From Planctomycetota bacterium (GTDB lineage Bacteria; Planctomycetota; Phycisphaerae; WQYP01), in the NCBI GenBank assembly GCA_021838985.1, contig JAKCCC010000034.1, positions 1-10,542 on the forward strand: a stretch of DNA of 10,542 nucleotides, read 5' to 3'. Below are positions 6,870 through 10,542 of this stretch, piece after piece (the first letter of the stretch is position 1; each line of letters opens with the position of its first letter). The position numbers and the translations under genes were made by a program. The notes beneath the pieces are model-generated. The model was not told the DNA's origin and did not search any database. It saw nothing but the letters and a program-made list of their open reading frames with translations.

Positions 6870-7826
6870 ATGACAACCGGGGACGGTTACTTTGACCTGC
6901 AGGTCAATGGGTATGGGGGCATTGACTTTAACCAGGACGGTCTCTCCGCCGCGCAGTTGCATACGGCCTGCGAAAAGCTGGCGGCGGACGGTGTGGCGGG
7001 CATTCTGGCGACCATCACCACCGAAACAATGGACCGGATGTGCGGCCGCCTGAAGCGGCTGGTGGAATTGCGGGCGGCGGATGGACTGGCTAAACGGTTG
7101 ATTTGGGGCCTGCATATCGAAGGGCCGTTCCTCAATCCGGCGCCGGGCTATCGTGGGGCCCACCCCCTCGATGCCATTGGCCCGCCCAACGAAGACGCGG
7201 CGAAGCGGCTGCTAGACGCCGGCGGTGGATTGGTCCGCCTGCTGACGCTGGCCCCGGAACAAGATGCGCAACTGCGCGTCACCAGAATGCTGGTTCGCGC
7301 CGGCGTAGTCGTATCCGCCGGCCATTGTGATCCGAGTTTGGAACAACTCCAGGCGGCCTGTGACGCCGGCTTAAGCATGTTCACCCACCTGGGCAACGGC
7401 TGCCCGATGCAAATGCATCGCCACGACAATATTATTCAACGCGCCTTGAGCCTGCGGGATCGACTCTGGCTTTGCTTCATCGCGGATGGCGCGCACGTGG
7501 CGATGCCGGCCCTGGGCAACTATCTGCGGGCGGCCTCGCTGCCACGAGCTATCGTGGTCACCGATGCCATCTCCGCGGCGGGCTTAGGCCCTGGCCGCTA
7601 TACGCTGGGCCGATGGAATTTGCAGATCGGTCCGGACATGGTCGCGCGTGCTCCCGATGGTTCCCATCTGGTCGGCGCCGCCATCACCATGCGCCAAAGT
7701 CAGCGCAACCTTCAGGAACGACTGGGCCTGTCCGAAACCGACAGCCGCCGCCTGCTGGTGGAGAATCCGCGCCGCGCGCTGGGTATCGGTCCAGACCCTG
7801 CGGAGGCACTCCAAGGCCCGTCGTAG
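6870..7826 (+). CDS. Minimal N-acetylglucosamine-6-phosphate deacetylase-like amidohydrolase
   Basis: NagA hydrolyses GlcNAc-6-phosphate to glucosamine-6-phosphate and acetate in amino-sugar recycling. The 318-residue product carries the family landmarks in order: FDLQVNGYGGIDFN (8-21, like the QLNG motif of E. coli NagA), GLHIEGPFLNP with metal ligand Glu84, GAHP (97), SAGHCDPS with His152, FTHLGNG with His173, ADGAHV with His209 and VTDAISAAG with catalytic Asp232. GAAITM and ENPRRALGI close the barrel. It is shorter than the usual ~380 residues: the approximately 50 N-terminal residues and the C-terminal segment that build the composite beta-sandwich are both absent, while the barrel is intact. 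ATG at 6870 has GGGAG 6 bases upstream; the in-frame ATG at 6855 has a poorer site. No nagB or sugar transporter is adjacent, so a related substrate is possible. Confidence 0.85.
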   Translation: MTTGDGYFDLQVNGYGGIDFNQDGLSAAQLHTACEKLAADGVAGILATITTETMDRMCGRLKRLVELRAADGLAKRLIWGLHIEGPFLNPAPGYRGAHPLDAIGPPNEDAAKRLLDAGGGLVRLLTLAPEQDAQLRVTRMLVRAGVVVSAGHCDPSLEQLQAACDAGLSMFTHLGNGCPMQMHRHDNIIQRALSLRDRLWLCFIADGAHVAMPALGNYLRAASLPRAIVVTDAISAAGLGPGRYTLGRWNLQIGPDMVARAPDGSHLVGAAITMRQSQRNLQERLGLSETDSRRLLVENPRRALGIGPDPAEALQGPS

Positions 7827-7829
7827 ATC

Positions 7830-7859
7830 CGCGTTCTAGCCCCATCTTTCCAGAACGCG
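7830..7859. promoter_or_regulatory. Inverted repeat between the nagA-like gene and uspA, overlapping the -35
   Basis: CGCGTTCT (7830-7837) and AGAACGCG (7852-7859) are perfect 8 bp complements with a 14-base spacer. The right arm begins at the last base of the putative uspA -35 box (7847-7852). No T-run follows, which argues against an intrinsic terminator for the upstream gene. An operator or a transcript-end stem are both possible. Confidence 0.35.
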
Positions 7860-7875
7860 CGGGGTGGGGTATAGT
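7847..7875 (+). promoter_or_regulatory. Probable promoter of the uspA-permease operon
   Basis: TTTCCA (7847-7852, four of six) and TATAGT (7870-7875, five of six) are separated by 17 bases. The -10 box is identical to that proposed for smc. The predicted start near 7882 gives a leader of about 55 bases to uspA. Confidence 0.42.
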
Positions 7876-7937
7876 GTGAACAGTGCGGCGGATTTCCCCG
7901 TCGTTCCGCTGGTGATCCAGGAAAGTTGAACACGGGC

Positions 7938-8351
7938 ATGAGCAAAATTCTATTGGCGGTTTCGGACCAATGGGTAGTCGATAAGCGTATTGACGCTCTG
8001 GGCCAATGGGCCAATCGCCTGGACGCACCGATTCTGGCCGTGCACGTGGTCGTCGGGGCGGGGGGGGAAACCTCCAACGAGGAAAGCCTTGGAGAACGGA
8101 CGTTGCGCCAGGTCACGGCCCAACTGAAGAAAAACACGCCGCGCGTGGAATCGCTGCTGCTTTTCGCCAACGATCTGGTGGCCGCCCTGCTGAAGACCGC
8201 CCAGGAGCATCAGGCCACCCTGCTGGTCGTGGGTCTGTCGCGCCCCGGCGTTCTGGAACGGCTTATCGAAGGCAATGTCGTGCGGGCTATCCTCCATGGC
8301 AGCCCGCTGCCGGTGCTGGCGCTTCCGCCCGACTGGGATGGCGCTATTTGA
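7938..8351 (+). CDS. Universal stress protein family (UspA-like)
   Basis: The 137-residue single-domain protein has the Usp Rossmann-like layout: MSKILLAVSD at the first strand, LAVHVVVG at the second, and TLLVVGLSRPG followed by EGNVVRAILHGSPLPVLALP at the end. The ATP-binding motif of many Usps, G-2X-G-9X-G-(S/T), is altered here to Gly99-2X-Arg102-9X-Gly112-Asn113. Nucleotide binding may therefore be weak or different. The start is uncertain. ATG at 7938 gives the usual Usp N-terminus but has no clear ribosome site. TTG at 7926, four codons earlier, has AGGA only 3 bases ahead. The permease gene begins 23 bases after the stop, so the two are probably one operon, and the protein may modulate the carrier or the stress response linked to it. 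Confidence 0.85.
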   Translation: MSKILLAVSDQWVVDKRIDALGQWANRLDAPILAVHVVVGAGGETSNEESLGERTLRQVTAQLKKNTPRVESLLLFANDLVAALLKTAQEHQATLLVVGLSRPGVLERLIEGNVVRAILHGSPLPVLALPPDWDGAI

Positions 8352-8374
8352 GCGCGGCTTAACGGAACGCCCCG

Positions 8375-10015
8375 ATGCCCGAAACGCCGCCCCCATCTCC
8401 CAAAATGCGCCGCGAGGCGGGCGTCATAGGTCTGCTGTACGCCAGCCTGGGCGGCATTATCGGCTCCGGCTGGCTGCTCGGACCGATGCACGCCGCCCAA
8501 CTCGCCGGGCCGCTTAGCGTTTTCTCCTGGATTATCGGCGGCGGCGCGATTCTGCTGCTGGCCATGGTGTACGCCGAATTGACCACCCTTTTTCCACGCA
8601 GCGGCGCGATGGTGCATTTTCCACATCTAAGCCACGGTTCGCTGCTGGCGCGCATCTGGAGCTGGATCTTATTTTTAGGTTATGTCGCCGTGGCGCCGGC
8701 GGAGGCCATGGCCGTGCTCAATTACCTTACGAGTCTGAAACTAACCTGGCTGCCGGCGCTGGTGCATTCCAGCGCCATGGGCGTCAACGTGTTGACCGCC
8801 TGGGGAGTGGGCGGGGCTATTGCCATGCTGGGCGTGTTTACTCTGCTTAACCTGGCGGGCATCAAATGGGCGATGCGCATCAGCAATACCGCCGGCTGGT
8901 GGAAACTCGGGGTTCCGGTGCTGACCGTCGTCGTGTTGTTGTCGACGGCGCATCATGTCTGCAACCTGCACCTGGCGGTGGCGGCGCGCGGCGGATATTT
9001 CCGCGGGATGTTCACCGCGATCGCCACCTCGGGTGTCATTTTCAGTTATCTCGGTTTCCGCCAGGCGGTGGCGTTGGCCGGAGAAACCTCCAACCCCCAT
9101 CGCTACATTCCTCTGGCCGTGATCGGGTCGGTGCTGATCGGCATGGTGCTGTATGTGGGGCTGGAACTGGCGTTTCTGCTGGCGGTGAACCCCGCGGTGC
9201 TGCATCAATACGGCTGGGCCAGGCTGGAAACCGTTGCGTCGTTCGGCGTGGGCACCGGTCCCTTCGCCGCGTTGGCCCGGACTCTGGGCTTAGGCTGGCT
9301 CGCCTGGCTGCTGTATGCCGACGCCATTGTTTCTCCGGGCGGCACCGGCTTTATCTATATTGTCACGTCTTCGCGCGTGATCCAAGCCATGAGCGAGGAT
9401 GGATTCGTGCCCCGGACGCTCAAAAAACTATCCCGCGCTGGCGTGCCTTGGGTGGCCGGGCTGGTGAGCTTTGCGGTGGGAATTGTGTTTATGTTGCCCT
9501 TCCCGTCGTGGAAGAAGATGGTCGGGTATATTTCCCTGGTGATGCTGCTGTCGTATGGCATTGGGCCGGTCGTACTGCTGACGCTTCGGCGGCTGATGCC
9601 GGAAGCGACATACCCCCGGCCCTACCGCCTGCCCGCCGCTACGATTTTGGCCCCTTTAACCTTCATCGTTTCCAACCTGATTGTCTATTGGGCCGGCGCC
9701 ACCACGGTAAGTATTCTGCTGGGCCTTCTGCTGGCGGCGTTTCTGCTGTTTCTTCTGCGCCGCGCCATTACCAGCCCGCGTAGCCTCGCCGAAATACCCT
9801 GGCGCCACACCTGGTGGGTGGCGCCCTATCTGGGCGGCATCTGGCTGCTGGACCAGATCGGCTCACGCGATATGGTGGGCGGCTACGGGCTGTTGCGCTT
9901 CCCCTACGATATCCCGGTGATTGCGGTATTCAGCCTGGTGATCCTGCACCTGGCCGGTCGTTGCGCCATTCCGCTGGCGGAACTGGAAGCCTACATCGAA
10001 ACGCAGGAAACATAA
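8375..10015 (+). CDS. APC-superfamily amino-acid permease (aspartate-proton symporter-like)
   Basis: This 546-residue inner-membrane protein has about twelve hydrophobic segments. The first membrane segment carries GGIIGSGWLLGP (26-37), the unwound substrate-binding Gly motif of APC carriers. FPRSGAMVHFPHLSHGS (73-89) and GYVAVAPAEAMAVL (102-115) resemble the YveA-type aspartate-proton symporter branch. SYLGFRQAVALAGETSNPHRYIP (224-246) is the conserved sixth-segment region with its ETSNP loop. YPRPYRLP (413-420) is the typical loop before the last segments. The extra C-terminal region (about 475-546) adds one or two more hydrophobic stretches. The likely role is proton-coupled uptake of an amino acid; the substrate cannot be read from sequence. 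The ribosome site before ATG 8375 is weak (GGAA about 8 bases upstream), which suggests coupling to the preceding uspA. Confidence 0.92.
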   Translation: MPETPPPSPKMRREAGVIGLLYASLGGIIGSGWLLGPMHAAQLAGPLSVFSWIIGGGAILLLAMVYAELTTLFPRSGAMVHFPHLSHGSLLARIWSWILFLGYVAVAPAEAMAVLNYLTSLKLTWLPALVHSSAMGVNVLTAWGVGGAIAMLGVFTLLNLAGIKWAMRISNTAGWWKLGVPVLTVVVLLSTAHHVCNLHLAVAARGGYFRGMFTAIATSGVIFSYLGFRQAVALAGETSNPHRYIPLAVIGSVLIGMVLYVGLELAFLLAVNPAVLHQYGWARLETVASFGVGTGPFAALARTLGLGWLAWLLYADAIVSPGGTGFIYIVTSSRVIQAMSEDGFVPRTLKKLSRAGVPWVAGLVSFAVGIVFMLPFPSWKKMVGYISLVMLLSYGIGPVVLLTLRRLMPEATYPRPYRLPAATILAPLTFIVSNLIVYWAGATTVSILLGLLLAAFLLFLLRRAITSPRSLAEIPWRHTWWVAPYLGGIWLLDQIGSRDMVGGYGLLRFPYDIPVIAVFSLVILHLAGRCAIPLAELEAYIETQET

Positions 10016-10328
10016 CCCGGCGGAGCCGCCAACCGACCCCAGCGCTCCGGCCCCGCCGCACCCTGGGACCAGAGCGCCATCGGCAATTTCATTGCAAACC
10101 ATGGCCAACCTGTTGGCGCTCTCCGCGGACAGATCTGGCGACGCTCCGGGCATTCCAGGGTAATTTCTGCGCCGAAGGCGCCGACGGTGCCGCCGATCGC
10201 CGGAACCATTTACCGGCGAACCATGAATCAACCCGGCGTGCGCCGGATAATCCATACATGCGCCGGACCGGGATGCTCGGGGCGGCGCCGGCTACCGCGG
10301 GCGCGGTTTTTCCGCTATCTTCTTTCAC
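10016..10328. other. Gene-free stretch with clustered CGCCGG/CCGGCG hexamers
   Basis: I see no convincing protein or tRNA gene here. Open frames on the minus strand have compositions expected of GC-rich non-coding DNA. Within 10198-10292 the hexamer CGCCGG or its complement CCGGCG occurs six times (10198, 10213, 10233, 10241, 10261 and inside GCGCCGGC at 10285). It forms the stems TCGCCGG/CCGGCGA (10197-10219, 9-base loop) and CCGGCG-TG-CGCCGG (10233-10246). A further short stem GCGCC-GAA-GGCGC lies at 10169-10181. These could act as transcript-end structures for the permease operon, or be a repeat of the genome. Confidence 0.35.
10294..10311 (+). terminator. Possible short intrinsic terminator before glmU
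   Basis: ACCGC (10294-10298) and GCGGT (10303-10307) pair around a 4-base loop and are followed by TTTT (10308-10311). The stem is only 5 bp, so termination would be weak. It lies 18 bases before the glmU ATG and could end read-through from the permease operon. Confidence 0.3.
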
Positions 10329-10542
10329 ATGTCGCAAGCCGCTATTATTCTCGCCGCTGGCAAATCCACGCGCATGAACAGCGCGCAGGTGAAGGTGCTG
10401 CACGAAGTCTGCGGGCGGCCCATGCTGGCTTGGGTGCTGGATGCCGTGCGTGCCACGGCCGTAGCCCGGATCGTGGTGGTGGTCGGCTACGGGCACGAGC
10501 GTGTGCGGCGCGCCTTTGCCGGGCAAGCCGACATTCAATGGG
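10329..10542 (+). CDS. glmU: Bifunctional UDP-GlcNAc pyrophosphorylase/acetyltransferase GlmU, N-terminal part
   Basis: Only the first 71 codons are inside the window; the gene runs off the right edge. The N-terminal nucleotidyltransferase signature LAAGKSTRM (8-16) is followed by VKVLHEVCGRPMLAWVLD with the conserved Lys22, then VVVVGYGHERVR. These match the uridyltransferase domain of GlmU, which turns GlcN-1-phosphate into UDP-GlcNAc for peptidoglycan and lipopolysaccharide. The usual signature is LAAGKGTRM, so Gly is Ser here. Whether the left-handed beta-helix acetyltransferase domain follows cannot be seen, so a single-function pyrophosphorylase is possible. The ATG at 10329 has no Shine-Dalgarno sequence. 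TATCTT (10316-10321) just upstream could be a -10 box placing the transcript start at or near the ATG. Confidence 0.9.
   Translation, partial: MSQAAIILAAGKSTRMNSAQVKVLHEVCGRPMLAWVLDAVRATAVARIVVVVGYGHERVRRAFAGQADIQW

Noticed and set aside
7827..7880. Missing C-terminal end of the nagA-like protein after its stop
   Set aside because: Translation past the stop in all three frames gives nothing like the usual G-x-L-x-x-G-x-x-A-D-L-V-V tail, so a simple nonsense mutation or frameshift is not supported.
10019..10030. GGCGGAGCCGCC right after the permease stop as a terminator
   Set aside because: The loop would be only two to four bases and no T-run follows.
10089..10538. 149-codon minus-strand open frame opposite the start of glmU
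   Set aside because: glmU has a clear nucleotidyltransferase signature on the plus strand. The antisense product has no recognisable family features.
1..10542. tRNA, rRNA, CRISPR array, toxin-antitoxin or defence island
   Set aside because: I looked for cloverleaf-like or spaced-repeat patterns and for familiar defence-protein motifs in all gene-free stretches and found none.

Overview
This is a GC-rich (roughly 60% or more by eye) bacterial chromosomal window of mainly housekeeping and accessory-metabolism genes. It holds seven recognisable complete or partial protein genes, one small uncharacterised gene and one decayed insertion sequence. The mix (DapF, GlmU, SMC, a hopanoid-type radical SAM enzyme, a short NagA-like deacetylase and an aspartate-symporter-like permease) fits a Gram-negative-type bacterium. 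The short NagA form and the small protein remind me of planctomycete-type genomes, but that lineage guess rests on memory and is only moderately supported.

Layout. dapF (minus, 15-962) and hpnH (plus, 1073-2263) diverge from a compact ~110 bp promoter region. hpnH is followed after 42 bp by a small gene (2306-2593) of unknown function. Between that gene and the 3' end of smc lies a 260 bp relic of an IS5-type element (2685-2944). It has 14 bp perfect terminal inverted repeats and the last ~80 codons of a DDE transposase, with one in-frame stop. smc (minus, 2943-6512) occupies a third of the window. A 357 bp divergent region (6513-6869) with a good smc promoter and a row of hairpins leads into a minimal nagA-like gene (plus, 6870-7826). 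A promoter overlapping an inverted repeat precedes uspA (7938-8351) and an APC permease (8375-10015), which look like one operon. A 313 bp gene-free stretch rich in CGCCGG/CCGGCG hexamers separates these from the 5' end of glmU (10329 onward, cut by the window edge).

How the genes fit together. DapF (meso-diaminopimelate) and GlmU (UDP-GlcNAc) both feed peptidoglycan synthesis. NagA-type deacetylation of GlcNAc-6-phosphate recycles the same amino sugar. HpnH adds an adenosyl group to hopanes to begin extended hopanoid synthesis, but no other hopanoid gene is in the window. The UspA/permease pair is a common arrangement in which a small stress/nucleotide-binding protein sits beside an amino-acid carrier. 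I see no defence system, CRISPR array, prophage or biosynthetic cluster. The most distinctive items are the IS relic whose right end forms part of the smc stop codon, the deacetylase lacking its beta-sandwich domain, the hairpin-rich nagA leader, and the small protein downstream of hpnH.
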